A stretch of DNA of 57,752 bases from an uncultured Neomegalonema sp. (GCA_937928005.1 CALFVD010000092.1:1-57752); one strand, 5' to 3'. Shown: positions 36,536 through 46,118, counted from the first letter of the stretch. The notes: a model not told the origin generated them from the sequence alone. Numbers and translations: made by a program.

Positions 36536-36645
36536 CCATAACGGAAGCTCTAAGCGGCTTTACAATATCGGAAAATTAAGCGAATATTTCTGTGTGACGT
36601 GTGCAACATACAAAACAGACACACGCACAAAGGGAGTAAAAGACG

Positions 36646-37257
36646 ATGATGGACGCCACGGCATCCCTTGTCTCCGATGTGTCTGAGGAAGACGCTTTAC
36701 GCGCGCAGATCTATGATCTGTTGGCTGTTATGTTGCGTAAGCCCCCTGCTGCTGATTTCCTTACAAAAATTTCGGGCCTTACCGGCGATGAATCCGACCT
36801 TGGTCGAGGCATAAATGCTCTCGCCCGGTTGGCACAAGCATCATCACCCGAAAAGATTGACGCCGAATTTCACCGTCTTTTCATTGGGTTAGGCCGGGGT
36901 GAGCTGCTGCCTTATGCCAGCTATTACATTACTGGATTCCTCAACGAAAAGCCGCTGGCTAAATTACGCGGTGACATGACCGAACTCGGCATGGTGCGCG
37001 ATGCCGCCGCTTATGAACCGGAAGATAATATCGGGTCTTTATGCGAAATGATGGCCGGAATGATCCATGGACGCTTTGGCGCGCCGGTATCGCTCGCCAA
37101 GCAAAAAGACTTCTTTTTCACGCATTTGGCCCCATGGGCCGAGCATTTCTTCAGTGATCTGGAGGCGGCGGAAGGATCGGTCTTCTATGCCCCGGTTGGC
37201 ACCGTCGGCGGTGCCTTCATACAGATCGAGAAACAGTCATTCCGCATGGCGGAATGA
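36646..37257 (+). CDS. TorD-family molecular chaperone for formate dehydrogenase
   Basis: 203 residues of the TorD/DmsD (NarJ-like) helical chaperone family. Recognised segments are EFHRLFIGLGRGELLPYASYY (about residues 67-87), then EPEDNIGSLCEMMAGMI. Such chaperones bind the twin-arginine leader of molybdoenzymes and hold export until the cofactor is inserted. It is the first gene of the fdh cluster, with an AAAGGGAG ribosome site. Its natural client is FdhA, encoded three genes on, which has a Tat signal. Confidence 0.9.
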   Translation: MMDATASLVSDVSEEDALRAQIYDLLAVMLRKPPAADFLTKISGLTGDESDLGRGINALARLAQASSPEKIDAEFHRLFIGLGRGELLPYASYYITGFLNEKPLAKLRGDMTELGMVRDAAAYEPEDNIGSLCEMMAGMIHGRFGAPVSLAKQKDFFFTHLAPWAEHFFSDLEAAEGSVFYAPVGTVGGAFIQIEKQSFRMAE

Positions 37258-37331
37258 ATTGGAGTCGCGCAGGGACGCCTGTGTGGGTCACGATGGATGG
37301 GTTCGACGGAACGATAATGGGAGGACGAAGG

Positions 37332-37520
37332 GTGTCTAAGAAGAACGACGAGGCCGTAGCTGGTCGCCGCGACTTTCTGAAGCTCGCCACGGTCGGTGCC
37401 CCTGCGGCGGTTGCCGCGACGGTCGCCACAGGTGGTCATGCGCTAGCCGCAGAGCCGACGGAACTTGGTTACAGCGAAACGCCACACGTCAAAGCCTATC
37501 TGGAAAGCTGCCGCTTCTGA
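37332..37520 (+). CDS. Small Tat-signal protein of formate dehydrogenase clusters
   Basis: 62 residues, consisting of little more than a twin-arginine signal (RRDFLKLATVGAPAAVAATV) and a short tail ending HVKAYLESCRF. Small proteins of this kind occur at this position in formate dehydrogenase operons of proteobacteria, but their role is not settled. The start is most likely the GTG at 37332 because GGAGGA lies about 7 bases before it. An ATG at 37317 would place that site inside the gene. A single Cys three residues from the end may be worth noting. Confidence 0.8.
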   Translation: MSKKNDEAVAGRRDFLKLATVGAPAAVAATVATGGHALAAEPTELGYSETPHVKAYLESCRF

Positions 37521-37605
37521 TCCGTTCGCGGGGTCATCAGGTTGCGTATTGCCCTGATACCGCCCCATGATCTGGTCCGTCCCGGCCAATTTAGGGAGTT
37601 TAATC

Positions 37606-40509
37606 ATGCTCAGGAAAAAATCCGTCGGGGTTGCGAGACGCCCCCGTGGATCGTCGATCCTGACGAAGATCGCGGATGAAACCGTTGATCGCCGTACATT
37701 TCTTCGCGGTTCCGGCCTCGCCGTAGGGGGCCTTGCTGCCCTCGGCGCAAGCGCAGGCTCCGTGCAAAAAGCCGCCGCCGCAACACCCGGCGCAGGCTCA
37801 ATCGAAATCAAAAAATCCGTCTGCACCCATTGCTCGGTCGGTTGTACCGTCATTGCAGAAGTGCAAAACGGCGTCTGGACGGGTCAAGAACCCGGTTGGG
37901 ACAGCCCCTTCAACCTTGGTGCCCATTGCGCCAAAGGTGCCGCCGTGCGCGAACACGCCCATGGTGAGCGTCGCCTCAAGCATCCGATGAAGCTAGAAGG
38001 CAGTGAGTGGAAGAAAATCTCGTGGGATCAAGCGATTAACGAGATCGGCGACAAGATGCTCGAAATCCGCGAGTCCGAAGCAGGGCCGGATGGCGTTTAT
38101 TGGCTCGGTTCCGCCAAACATAATAACGAACAGGCATATCTGTTCCGCAAGTTTGCTGCCTATTGGGGCACGAACAACGTCGACCACCAAGCGCGTATCT
38201 GTCACTCGACGACCGTTGCTGGTGTGGCGAACACATGGGGCTACGGCGCCATGACGAACAGCTACAACGACATCCATAACAGCCGCGCGATCTTCGTGAT
38301 CGGCGGAAATCCGGCTGAAGCGCATCCGGTTTCTCTCCTTCACCTCCTCAAGGCAAAAGAGCAGAACAACGCGCCGCTGATCGTCTGCGACCCGCGCTTC
38401 ACGCGCACGGCAGCCCATGCTGACGAATATGTCCGCTTCCGCCCCGGTAGCGACGTCGCCCTGATCTGGGGTATTCTCTGGCATATCTTTGAAAATGGCT
38501 GGGAAGACAAAGAGTTCATCCGCACCCGCGTTTGGGGCATGGACCAGATTAAAGCCGAAGTTGCCAATTGGGATCCCGAAGAAGTCGAGCGCGTAACCGG
38601 TGTTCCCGGCTCTCAGATGAAGCGTGTCGCGCGCACTATGGCCAATAACCGTCCCGGTACGGTGATTTGGTGTATGGGCGGTACGCAGCACACTAATGGC
38701 AACAACAACACCCGCGCCTATTGCGTTCTCCAGCTTGCCCTCGGCAATATGGGCACCGCAGGCGGTGGCACGAACATCTTCCGTGGCCACGACAACGTAC
38801 AGGGCGCGACCGATCTTGGCGTTCTCTCTCACACCCTTCCCGGCTATTACGGTCTAAAAACCGGCTCTTGGAAGCACTGGGCACGTGTCTGGATGGGCAA
38901 GGATGCCTCTAAGGAAGAGTGGGAAGACGAGTACCAATTCCTGCTTTCGCAATTCGGCTCGAAAGAACTGATGGAAGGCAAGGGAATCCCGGTTTCCCGC
39001 TGGATCGACGGTGTTCTTGAAGACGCCGATAATATCGACCAGCCTGACAACCTGAAGGCCATGGTCTTCTGGGGTCATGCGCCGAATTCTCAAACCCGCA
39101 TGAAGGAAATGAAAACGGCGATGGAGAAGCTAGAACTTCTCGTCGTGGTCGATCCTTTCCCAACCGTTACGGCAATGCTTCACGACCGTGAAGATGGGGC
39201 GTATCTACTGCCCGCGACGACGCAGTTTGAAAGCGAAGGCTCCGTCACCGCATCAAACCGTTCGGTTCAGTGGCGTGAGAAAGTCTTTGATCCTCTGTTC
39301 GAATCGAAAACCGACCATGAGATCATGGCTCTCTTTGCGGATAAGTTTGGCTTCGCTGATCGTTTCTTCCGCAACATCCCGCGCGACGGTGACGGTATTC
39401 CCTCAATGGAGGAAACCACGCGCGAGTTTAATGCGGGCATGTGGACTGTCGGCTACACGGGCTGGGATCCTGATCGGATCAAATCCCATATGGCGAACCA
39501 ACATATGTTCGACCGCACCACCCTTCAGGCCGTTGGTGGCCCGAATGATGGTGAATTCTACGGTATGCCTTGGCCGAGCTGGGGTACGGCGGCCATGGGC
39601 CATCCCGGCACACCCAACCTCTACGATATGTCAAGGCCGGTTTCTGAAGGTGGCCTGACCTTCCGTGCGCGTTTCGGTGTAGAGCGTGATGGCGAGAACC
39701 TGCTGGCCGAGGGCGTTTATTCGCAAGGGTCCGAGATCAAGGACGGTTATCCTGAATTCACCATGGCTATGCTCAAAGAGCTTGGCTGGGATGGCGACCT
39801 AACCGACGAAGAGCGCGCGATGATCGAGAAAATCGCGGGTGACAAGACAAACTGGAAAACTGACCTTTCGGGCGGTATCCAACGCGTCGCGATCAAGCAC
39901 GAATGTGCGCCCTTCGGTAACGCAAAGGCTCGTACCGTGGTTTGGAACTTCCCAGATCCTGTGCCAATCCACCGCGAACCACTCTATACCAACCGCCGTG
40001 ATTTGGTCGAAGACTACCCGACCTATGAAGATCGCAAAGCCTACCGCCTGCCCACGATGTACGCATCGATTCAGGCAAAGGACTTCTCGAAAGACTATCC
40101 GATCATTCTTACATCGGGTCGTTTGGTCGAGTACGAAGGCGGCGGTGACGAAAGCCGTTCAAACCCATGGCTTGCTGAGCTTCAGCAAGACATGTTCGTG
40201 GAGATAAACCCGCGTGATGCCAATAACCTTGGTATTCGTGATGGCGAGCAAGTCTGGGTCGAAGGTGCTGAGGGTACCCGCGTCAAAGTGATGGCGATGG
40301 TGACTGAGCGCGTAGGAAACGGTGTTGCTTTCATGCCGTTCCACTTCGGTGGCCATTTTGAGGGTGAAGACAGACGCCATAAGTATCCGAAAGGGGCAGA
40401 CCCTTACGTACTTGGCGAATCCGCCAACGCCGCCATGACCTATGGCTATGATTCGGTCACGCAGATGCAGGAGTCTAAGTGCTCCCTCTGCAAGATCGAA
40501 AAAGCATAA
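37606..40509 (+). CDS. fdhA: Formate dehydrogenase catalytic (alpha) subunit
   Basis: 967-residue molybdopterin enzyme that oxidises formate to CO2. A Tat signal (RRTFLRGSGLAVGGLAALG, Arg29-Arg30) sends it to the periplasm. The [4Fe-4S] cysteines are Cys73, Cys76, Cys80 and Cys108. The residue at the selenocysteine position is Cys199 in RICHS, so no selenium is needed. Mo/W-bis-MGD binding motifs and the C-terminal dinucleotide-binding domain (RDANNLGIRDGEQVWVEG) are present. The start at 37606 (MLRKKSVG) has AGGGAG upstream; an in-frame ATG at 37567 lacks a ribosome site. Partners are the next two genes. Confidence 0.95.
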   Translation: MLRKKSVGVARRPRGSSILTKIADETVDRRTFLRGSGLAVGGLAALGASAGSVQKAAAATPGAGSIEIKKSVCTHCSVGCTVIAEVQNGVWTGQEPGWDSPFNLGAHCAKGAAVREHAHGERRLKHPMKLEGSEWKKISWDQAINEIGDKMLEIRESEAGPDGVYWLGSAKHNNEQAYLFRKFAAYWGTNNVDHQARICHSTTVAGVANTWGYGAMTNSYNDIHNSRAIFVIGGNPAEAHPVSLLHLLKAKEQNNAPLIVCDPRFTRTAAHADEYVRFRPGSDVALIWGILWHIFENGWEDKEFIRTRVWGMDQIKAEVANWDPEEVERVTGVPGSQMKRVARTMANNRPGTVIWCMGGTQHTNGNNNTRAYCVLQLALGNMGTAGGGTNIFRGHDNVQGATDLGVLSHTLPGYYGLKTGSWKHWARVWMGKDASKEEWEDEYQFLLSQFGSKELMEGKGIPVSRWIDGVLEDADNIDQPDNLKAMVFWGHAPNSQTRMKEMKTAMEKLELLVVVDPFPTVTAMLHDREDGAYLLPATTQFESEGSVTASNRSVQWREKVFDPLFESKTDHEIMALFADKFGFADRFFRNIPRDGDGIPSMEETTREFNAGMWTVGYTGWDPDRIKSHMANQHMFDRTTLQAVGGPNDGEFYGMPWPSWGTAAMGHPGTPNLYDMSRPVSEGGLTFRARFGVERDGENLLAEGVYSQGSEIKDGYPEFTMAMLKELGWDGDLTDEERAMIEKIAGDKTNWKTDLSGGIQRVAIKHECAPFGNAKARTVVWNFPDPVPIHREPLYTNRRDLVEDYPTYEDRKAYRLPTMYASIQAKDFSKDYPIILTSGRLVEYEGGGDESRSNPWLAELQQDMFVEINPRDANNLGIRDGEQVWVEGAEGTRVKVMAMVTERVGNGVAFMPFHFGGHFEGEDRRHKYPKGADPYVLGESANAAMTYGYDSVTQMQESKCSLCKIEKA

Positions 40510-40523
40510 GAGGAGCAAGAATA

Positions 40524-41117
40524 ATGGCACGAATGAAGTTCCTCTGTGACGCCGAGCGCTGCATCGAATGCAACGCCTGCGTTACGGCCTGTAAGAACGA
40601 ACACGAGGTTCCTTGGGGGGTAAACCGCCGCCGCGTGGTCACGATCAATGACGGCAAACCGGGCGAACGCTCGGTTTCCGTTGCCTGCATGCATTGTTCA
40701 GATGCGCCCTGCGCTGCCGTTTGCCCCGTGGACTGTTTCTATCAGTCCGAAGAGGGCGTGGTCCTGCACTCCAAGGATCTATGTATCGGGTGCGGTTATT
40801 GCTTCTACGCCTGCCCCTTTGGCGCACCGCAATATCCGCAGGCTGGCAATTTCGGCTCGCGTGGTAAGATGGACAAATGCACGTTCTGTGCAGGTGGTCC
40901 TGAAGAGACCAATTCCGAAGCTGAGTTCCAAAAATACGGACGCAATCGGATTGCAGAAGGCAAACTGCCCATTTGCGCCGAAATGTGCTCGACTAAAGCC
41001 CTACTCGCCGGTGATGGCGATGATGTATCTGCCATTTACCGCGAGCGCGTTGTCGCCCGTGGCTTCGGCAGCGGTGCATGGGGCTGGGGAACCGCCTACG
41101 GTCAGAAAGGCGCTTAA
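40524..41117 (+). CDS. fdh3B: Formate dehydrogenase FDH3 iron-sulfur (beta) subunit
   Basis: 197 residues with four ferredoxin-type cysteine groups: CIECNACVTAC, CMHCSDAPCAAVC, CIGCGYCFYAC, and CTFC followed later by CAEMC. These hold four [4Fe-4S] clusters that carry electrons from FdhA to the cytochrome b subunit. A GAGGAGC ribosome site sits just before the ATG, 14 bases after the fdhA stop. Unlike FdnH/FdoH of E. coli there is no C-terminal membrane helix. A strong terminator follows the stop. Confidence 0.95.
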   Translation: MARMKFLCDAERCIECNACVTACKNEHEVPWGVNRRRVVTINDGKPGERSVSVACMHCSDAPCAAVCPVDCFYQSEEGVVLHSKDLCIGCGYCFYACPFGAPQYPQAGNFGSRGKMDKCTFCAGGPEETNSEAEFQKYGRNRIAEGKLPICAEMCSTKALLAGDGDDVSAIYRERVVARGFGSGAWGWGTAYGQKGA

Positions 41118-41129
41118 TCGCGCCACTTT

Positions 41130-41170
41130 GAAAGGCAGGGCTTTCATAGTCCTGCCTTTCGTTTTATTTT
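41130..41170 (+). terminator. Intrinsic terminator between fdh beta and gamma genes
   Basis: GAAAGGCAGG (41130-41139) and CCTGCCTTTC (41151-41160) are a perfect 10-bp stem. GTTTTATTTTT follows. It lies only 13 bases after the fdh3B stop and about 80 bases before the cytochrome b gene, in the middle of what would be one operon. It should reduce transcription of the gamma subunit and the genes behind it, unless a promoter lies between. Confidence 0.9.
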
Positions 41171-41241
41171 TCTACCAAGAATCGGGGGCAATCCGACCTC
41201 GTCGCGTTATCGACGAGATTTGACGATTGGGATGCTGGGAT

Positions 41242-42558
41242 ATGAGAACGCTTGTAACGAAACTGCTGGCGACCATGATCGCTGCACTCCTCTTCATCGG
41301 GTCCGGCAATGCCGTACACGCGCAGGATTCGACGACTCCAGCGGCGGTTGACCGCACAGCGACAGGGGGGGCGCAAACCCTCGAAGATATTATGCGCCGT
41401 CAGCGCGGTGAATCCGTACCGCTCGATATCGGTACAGGCGGCACTGAAGGTGGCGACAGCACAGGTCTGCTTGGTACACAGGGCGGTCTCTCGGATAGCG
41501 AACTTTGGCGTCGCGCACGCCAGGGTCAGTCTTTCGCGACATCTTTACCAGATTCAAAAACTGCGGTGCTCATCCAAGATGAAGGCATGACGTGGCTGGA
41601 AACGCGCCGGACTACTCTGCCCAAATATAGTACCTACGCCATAGGCGGGATGTTCGCCTTACTCTTCCTGTTCTTGATCCTGAGAGGCCGGATTCGCATC
41701 AATGCTGGCTGGTCCGATATTAAAATTGAACGCTTCACGTTCATTGAACGCTTCGGCCATTGGCTACTCGCAACAAGTTTTATCATTCTGGCTATAACCG
41801 GTCTGACCCTTCTGTTCGGTCGCGAATATCTTGTCCCTGGCCTTGATTGGGTGCATGCTAAAATAAACCCCGATGCCATCGACCCAAATTTCGGCAAAAA
41901 CGCTTTTGCATGGTTCTCGGTCGCAGGGAAATGGCTACATAATAATATCGCATGGGCCTTCATGGTCAGCTTGGTCCTCATCTTTGTGATGTGGTTTTTT
42001 CGGAATATTCCAACTTGGACCGACGTTAAATGGCTTGCCCAAGGCGGCGGAATGTTCTCCAAAAATAGCCACCCCCATGCACGAAAATTCAATGGCGGAC
42101 AGAAAATTTTGTTCTGGGCGGTCATTATCCTCGGCGCGTCAATCTCTGCATCCGGGATATCCTTACTGCAACCTTACGAATACCAAATGTTCAGCGTAAC
42201 ATTCGCAAAATTGAACGTGGCGGGAGAAGCCATTGGTTATCCTTTGGGACTTTCGACAACACTTACCCCCACGCAAGAAATGGAATATTCGCAATTATGG
42301 CATGTGGTGATATCCATCGTGCTAATCGCAATCATTATCGCGCATATCTACATTGGTTCCGTTGGGATGCAGGGCGCATTCTCCGCCATGGGCAGCGGAA
42401 AAGTAGACCTTAACTGGGCACGTGAGCACCATGATCTCTGGGTTGCCAAACTCGATAAACAAGGCAAAATTCCTCGCGCGTCTGGGGCAAGTAATCCCCA
42501 AACCCGGCCCATGCCTATGCGCGCACCAAAGAAACCGCCTACCGTACCGGCGGAATAA
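41242..42558 (+). CDS. Formate dehydrogenase gamma subunit, cytochrome b556
   Basis: 438 residues. It has a signal peptide (MRTLVTKLLATMIAALLFIG) and a roughly 100-residue periplasmic extension rich in Thr, Gly and Ser. Five hydrophobic segments follow, near residues 129, 172, 234, 288 and 352. His in GHWLLATSF, KWLHNNIAW and LWHVVIS are the likely heme b ligands. It takes electrons from the iron-sulfur subunit and passes them to quinone. Start 41242 is the last of two in-frame ATGs; the other is at 41227. It lies after the terminator at 41130. Confidence 0.9.
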   Translation: MRTLVTKLLATMIAALLFIGSGNAVHAQDSTTPAAVDRTATGGAQTLEDIMRRQRGESVPLDIGTGGTEGGDSTGLLGTQGGLSDSELWRRARQGQSFATSLPDSKTAVLIQDEGMTWLETRRTTLPKYSTYAIGGMFALLFLFLILRGRIRINAGWSDIKIERFTFIERFGHWLLATSFIILAITGLTLLFGREYLVPGLDWVHAKINPDAIDPNFGKNAFAWFSVAGKWLHNNIAWAFMVSLVLIFVMWFFRNIPTWTDVKWLAQGGGMFSKNSHPHARKFNGGQKILFWAVIILGASISASGISLLQPYEYQMFSVTFAKLNVAGEAIGYPLGLSTTLTPTQEMEYSQLWHVVISIVLIAIIIAHIYIGSVGMQGAFSAMGSGKVDLNWAREHHDLWVAKLDKQGKIPRASGASNPQTRPMPMRAPKKPPTVPAE

Positions 42559-42569
42559 CGGGCCACGCC

Positions 42570-43913
42570 ATGCGGCTTTTTGGATTGGCGTTACTCGCTT
42601 CATTGCTTCCTGCATTTGCCCATGCAGATGGCTATCGTCGGTTTGAGGGACATGGTGGCCCGATCCGGGGAATTTCGATTTCCTCGGATGGTTTGTACGC
42701 TTTGACCGCTAGTTTCGACAATGCAATCGGCTATTGGTCGATTAACGATCCTGATAAAGCGCCAACTTGGCTGGATGGCCATGAAGCCGCAGCGAATGTC
42801 GCAATATTCCTGCCCGGTGAAAAAGCGGCATTGTCGGCGGGCGATGATTTCGATCTGATCCTTTGGTCACTAACGAACGGTAAATCATTGGCCCGCCTTG
42901 AAGGCCATGAGGGCAAAATCCTCGACCTCACCATTACCGGCGACGGAAAGATCGCCGCTAGCGCCGGTTGGGATGGCCGCGTTGGCCTCTGGAATCTAGA
43001 AACCCACGAGTTTATTGCCTTTCTCAACGGCCATCGCTCCCCTGTGCAGGCGGTGCGTTTCTCTGCCGATGACACTTACCTTTATTCCGCGAGTTCCGAT
43101 GGCACGGTGAGGCGTTGGTCTGTTGCTAAACGCACCTTCGACCGCATTGAAGCCAGCCATGGTTTCGGTGTGAATCGCCTTGTCATAAATGACAAAGCAG
43201 GATGGCTCGCCTATGGTGCGTTGGATGGTGGCGTACGTATCATTGATATCGAAAGTGGTGATGAGATCGCTGATATCACCTCCGGGCGACAGCCTGTCCT
43301 TGCTTTGACACTAACCGCAGATGGGAATCGCATCGCTATTGGGGATGGCGAAGGCCACATCCATGTCGTCGATACGACGACATGGCAGACCATCAAAGAC
43401 TTCCGAGCCGTCCCTCGTGGTCCTGTTTGGGCGCTTGCTTTCGATGAAACCGGCAAACACGTCATGGCCGGAACGATTCTCGATCATGCCGATTTCTGGC
43501 CTATCGACAGCGCCATAGCGGTTAGTGAAGCGGAAGCACCGATCCGAGCTTTCCATCAAGACCCTGCCACAATGACCAATGGCGAACGTCAATTCGCCCG
43601 CAAATGCTCGATCTGCCATGCTCTCGACGCCACAACCGGACGCCGTGCAGGGCCAACCCTGCATCAGATTTTTGGACGAAAAGCCGGGACGCTGAAAGGA
43701 TATACGTATTCTGACGCGCTAATCGGTGCTAAAGTCGTTTGGAACGACGTTTCGCTCGACAAGCTGTTCGATATTGGGCCAGATCACTATACGCCTGGCT
43801 CGAAAATGCCGATGCAACGGATCGTCAAACGACAAGACAGGCTCGATCTGATCGAGTACCTAAAGACAGCAACGCGCGGGGATGGCCCGCAAACGGGGGA
43901 TAAGAACCAATGA
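42570..43913 (+). CDS. WD40 repeat protein fused to cytochrome c
   Basis: 447 residues with a signal peptide (MRLFGLALLASLLPAFAHA). About seven WD40-type repeats span residues 20-320, recognisable by GH...W pairs such as LDGHEAAAN, LEGHEGKIL and LNGHRSPVQ, with GLWNLETHEF and VRRWSVAKRT. A class I cytochrome c follows: heme motif CSICH at about residue 345 and the axial Met in SKMPMQRIV near residue 412. It starts 12 bases after the cytochrome b gene. A periplasmic beta-propeller with a heme domain suggests an electron-carrying or scaffolding partner of formate dehydrogenase; that is inference. Confidence 0.85.
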   Translation: MRLFGLALLASLLPAFAHADGYRRFEGHGGPIRGISISSDGLYALTASFDNAIGYWSINDPDKAPTWLDGHEAAANVAIFLPGEKAALSAGDDFDLILWSLTNGKSLARLEGHEGKILDLTITGDGKIAASAGWDGRVGLWNLETHEFIAFLNGHRSPVQAVRFSADDTYLYSASSDGTVRRWSVAKRTFDRIEASHGFGVNRLVINDKAGWLAYGALDGGVRIIDIESGDEIADITSGRQPVLALTLTADGNRIAIGDGEGHIHVVDTTTWQTIKDFRAVPRGPVWALAFDETGKHVMAGTILDHADFWPIDSAIAVSEAEAPIRAFHQDPATMTNGERQFARKCSICHALDATTGRRAGPTLHQIFGRKAGTLKGYTYSDALIGAKVVWNDVSLDKLFDIGPDHYTPGSKMPMQRIVKRQDRLDLIEYLKTATRGDGPQTGDKNQ

Positions 43914-44062
43914 AAGCCTTTCTAAGTGCCGCCGTCGTGATGTTTGCCATCGCCTTTGCCGCCGATGCCTTGCTCGGAGGTCCGGTCTTCGACACCGGCG
44001 GCATTCTCGTAAAGAGTAGCTCTGCCGATGTCTATAAATCGAGTAACGTGCGCTTAGACTAA
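43910..44062 (+). CDS. 50-residue secreted or membrane peptide, end of fdh cluster
   Basis: Reads MKAFLSAAVVMFAIAFAADALLGG, then a short polar tail ending SSNVRLD. The first 24 residues form one hydrophobic segment (signal or membrane anchor). The ATG overlaps the stop of the WD40-cytochrome gene (ATGA), which argues for real coupled translation. Its own stop overlaps the stop of the M3 peptidase on the other strand by 4 bases. No family is recognised. Confidence 0.68.
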   Translation: MKAFLSAAVVMFAIAFAADALLGGPVFDTGGILVKSSSADVYKSSNVRLD

Positions 44063-46107
44063 GCGGCGTCATCCAGCAGGCCACGCCTGCGCAGTAATGC
44101 ATCCGGCTCCGGCCCACGGCCTCGGAATGCGGCATAGGCCGCTTCAGGGTCGCGCTGCCCGCCAGCAGTGTATATGTGTTCAGCAAGGGCATCCGCCGTC
44201 TTGCGGTCGAAGGCGTCACCTGCCTCCTCAAATGCACCAAACGCATCTGCATCCATCACTTCCGACCACATATAGCTGTAATAGCCCGATGAATAGCCGT
44301 CGCCGCTGAACACATGCGCGAAATGCGGCGTACGGTGGCGCATAGCAAGCCCATCGGGCATCCCGATCCGCGCCAGCGTCTCGCGCTCAAAGGCCGCCGG
44401 GTCGAAATCATCACTGATTTCGCTACGATGAAGTTCCAGATCAACAATGGCGCTAGCGAGGTATTGCACCGTCTCGCCACCCTTATCGAAGGTCTGTGCT
44501 TTGCGCAGTTTTTCGAGCAGATCATCGGGCATCGCTTCATCGGTTTCCACATGGCGCGCAAACCGGCGCAGCAATGATGGCTCCATCAACCAATGTTCGT
44601 AAAGCTGTGATGGTAATTCAACGAAATCACGAGCGACCGATGTGCCAGAAATACGCGGATAGCTCACATCGGACATCAACCCATGCAGCCCATGCCCGAA
44701 TTCGTGGAACAATGTGCGGGCGTCGTCAAAGGTCAGCAGCGCCGCACCCCCAGCGGCAGGTTTGGAGAAATTCATCGTGTTGACGACAATGGGCCGAACC
44801 TCACCTGACAGCTTGTGCTGGTCACGAAACGTACTCATCCAAGCACCAGACCGTTTGGAAGGGCGCGCGAAATAATCGCCAATAAAGACGCCGATATGCT
44901 CACCGCCCCGTCCTGTCACCTCCCAAACCCGCGCATCTTTGTGGTGACGCGGCGCATCCGGTAGTTCGGCAAAAGATAACCCAAACAGTTTATTAGCCGT
45001 ATCAAACGCCGCCTCGATCATCGTGTCGAGCTGCATATAAGGCTTTACTTCGGCGTCATCGAGATTGAGGTCGCGCTTACGCAGTTTTTCGGCATAAAAG
45101 GCCCAATCCCACGGCTCGATGGGGTGATTGCCACCCTCCTCTGCGGCCAAAGCCTGTAGCTTCTCGCGTTCGCGAACGGCGCTTGCACTCGCTCGATCCC
45201 AGACACGCTCTAACAGACCAGCGACATTCTCTGGCTTTTTCGCCATTTGATTATCGAGCTTATAATGCGCAAATGTCTCAAACCCGAGCAATCGCGCCCG
45301 CTCCTGCCGCAAGGTCATCGTTTCGGCGATGATATCAGCCGTCGCCGTCTCGGCACGTCCTTCACCGCGAGCGACAAAGGCCCGCCATGCCGCTTCGCGT
45401 AGGTCGCGGCGTTCGGCGAATTGCAGAAACGGCTCCATACTCGACCGGCTGGCCGTGATCGCGAATTTTCCGGGCTTGCCCTTATCCTCCGCCGCCTTCG
45501 CCGCCGCCTCGATCAACGATTCTGGCAATCCGGCAAGATCGGCCCAATCATCAATCACCACCTCCAGATCAGCCTCATCCGCCAGCAGGTTTTTCGAGAA
45601 TGCCGCCCCTAGCGCCGCCAACCGCTCCATAATTGCAGTCATACGTGCGCGGCCAGCATCATCCAACTTTGCGCCTGCGCGGACATAACCCTCGTGGTAG
45701 AGTTTCAACACCCGCGCCTGTTCTGGCGTCAAACCCAAGGTATCACCCGCTTCATATAGCGCATTGATCTTCGCGAATAGCCGGGTATCCATATTGATCT
45801 CTGCGCTGTTACGAGCCAGCACCGGCGCGATCTCCGCCTCAATTTCCTGCAATTCGGGCGATGAATCGGAACTGCACAGGTTGAAGAAGACCCCCGCAAC
45901 CTTGTCCAATCGCTCACCGGATAATTCGAGCGCCGTGATGGTATTGGCAAAGCTTGGCTCGGTGGGATTGGTCGCAATCACCTCAATCTCCGCGCGCCAT
46001 TCCGCGATGGCCATTTCAAAGGCAGGGCGAAAATCCGTGTTCTCGATTTGCCCGAATGGCGGAATACCAAAGGGTGTGGACCAGTCTTCAAGGAAAGGGT
46101 TAGACAT
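44059..46107 (-). CDS. dcp: M3-family zinc oligopeptidase / peptidyl-dipeptidase
   Basis: 682 residues of the thimet/Dcp family. The HEXXH zinc motif is in LFHEFGHGLHGLMSD. The N-terminal NPFLEDWSTPFGIPPF is a Dcp-type start. It degrades short peptides in the cytoplasm or, in Dcp, removes C-terminal dipeptides. No signal peptide is seen. The start at 46107 (MSNPFLEDW) is preferred over the ATG at 46122 by family alignment. The neighbour thioesterase lies just upstream on the same strand. Confidence 0.9.
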   Translation of the reverse strand: MSNPFLEDWSTPFGIPPFGQIENTDFRPAFEMAIAEWRAEIEVIATNPTEPSFANTITALELSGERLDKVAGVFFNLCSSDSSPELQEIEAEIAPVLARNSAEINMDTRLFAKINALYEAGDTLGLTPEQARVLKLYHEGYVRAGAKLDDAGRARMTAIMERLAALGAAFSKNLLADEADLEVVIDDWADLAGLPESLIEAAAKAAEDKGKPGKFAITASRSSMEPFLQFAERRDLREAAWRAFVARGEGRAETATADIIAETMTLRQERARLLGFETFAHYKLDNQMAKKPENVAGLLERVWDRASASAVREREKLQALAAEEGGNHPIEPWDWAFYAEKLRKRDLNLDDAEVKPYMQLDTMIEAAFDTANKLFGLSFAELPDAPRHHKDARVWEVTGRGGEHIGVFIGDYFARPSKRSGAWMSTFRDQHKLSGEVRPIVVNTMNFSKPAAGGAALLTFDDARTLFHEFGHGLHGLMSDVSYPRISGTSVARDFVELPSQLYEHWLMEPSLLRRFARHVETDEAMPDDLLEKLRKAQTFDKGGETVQYLASAIVDLELHRSEISDDFDPAAFERETLARIGMPDGLAMRHRTPHFAHVFSGDGYSSGYYSYMWSEVMDADAFGAFEEAGDAFDRKTADALAEHIYTAGGQRDPEAAYAAFRGRGPEPDALLRRRGLLDDAA

Positions 46108-46118
46108 CGATGGCTCCT

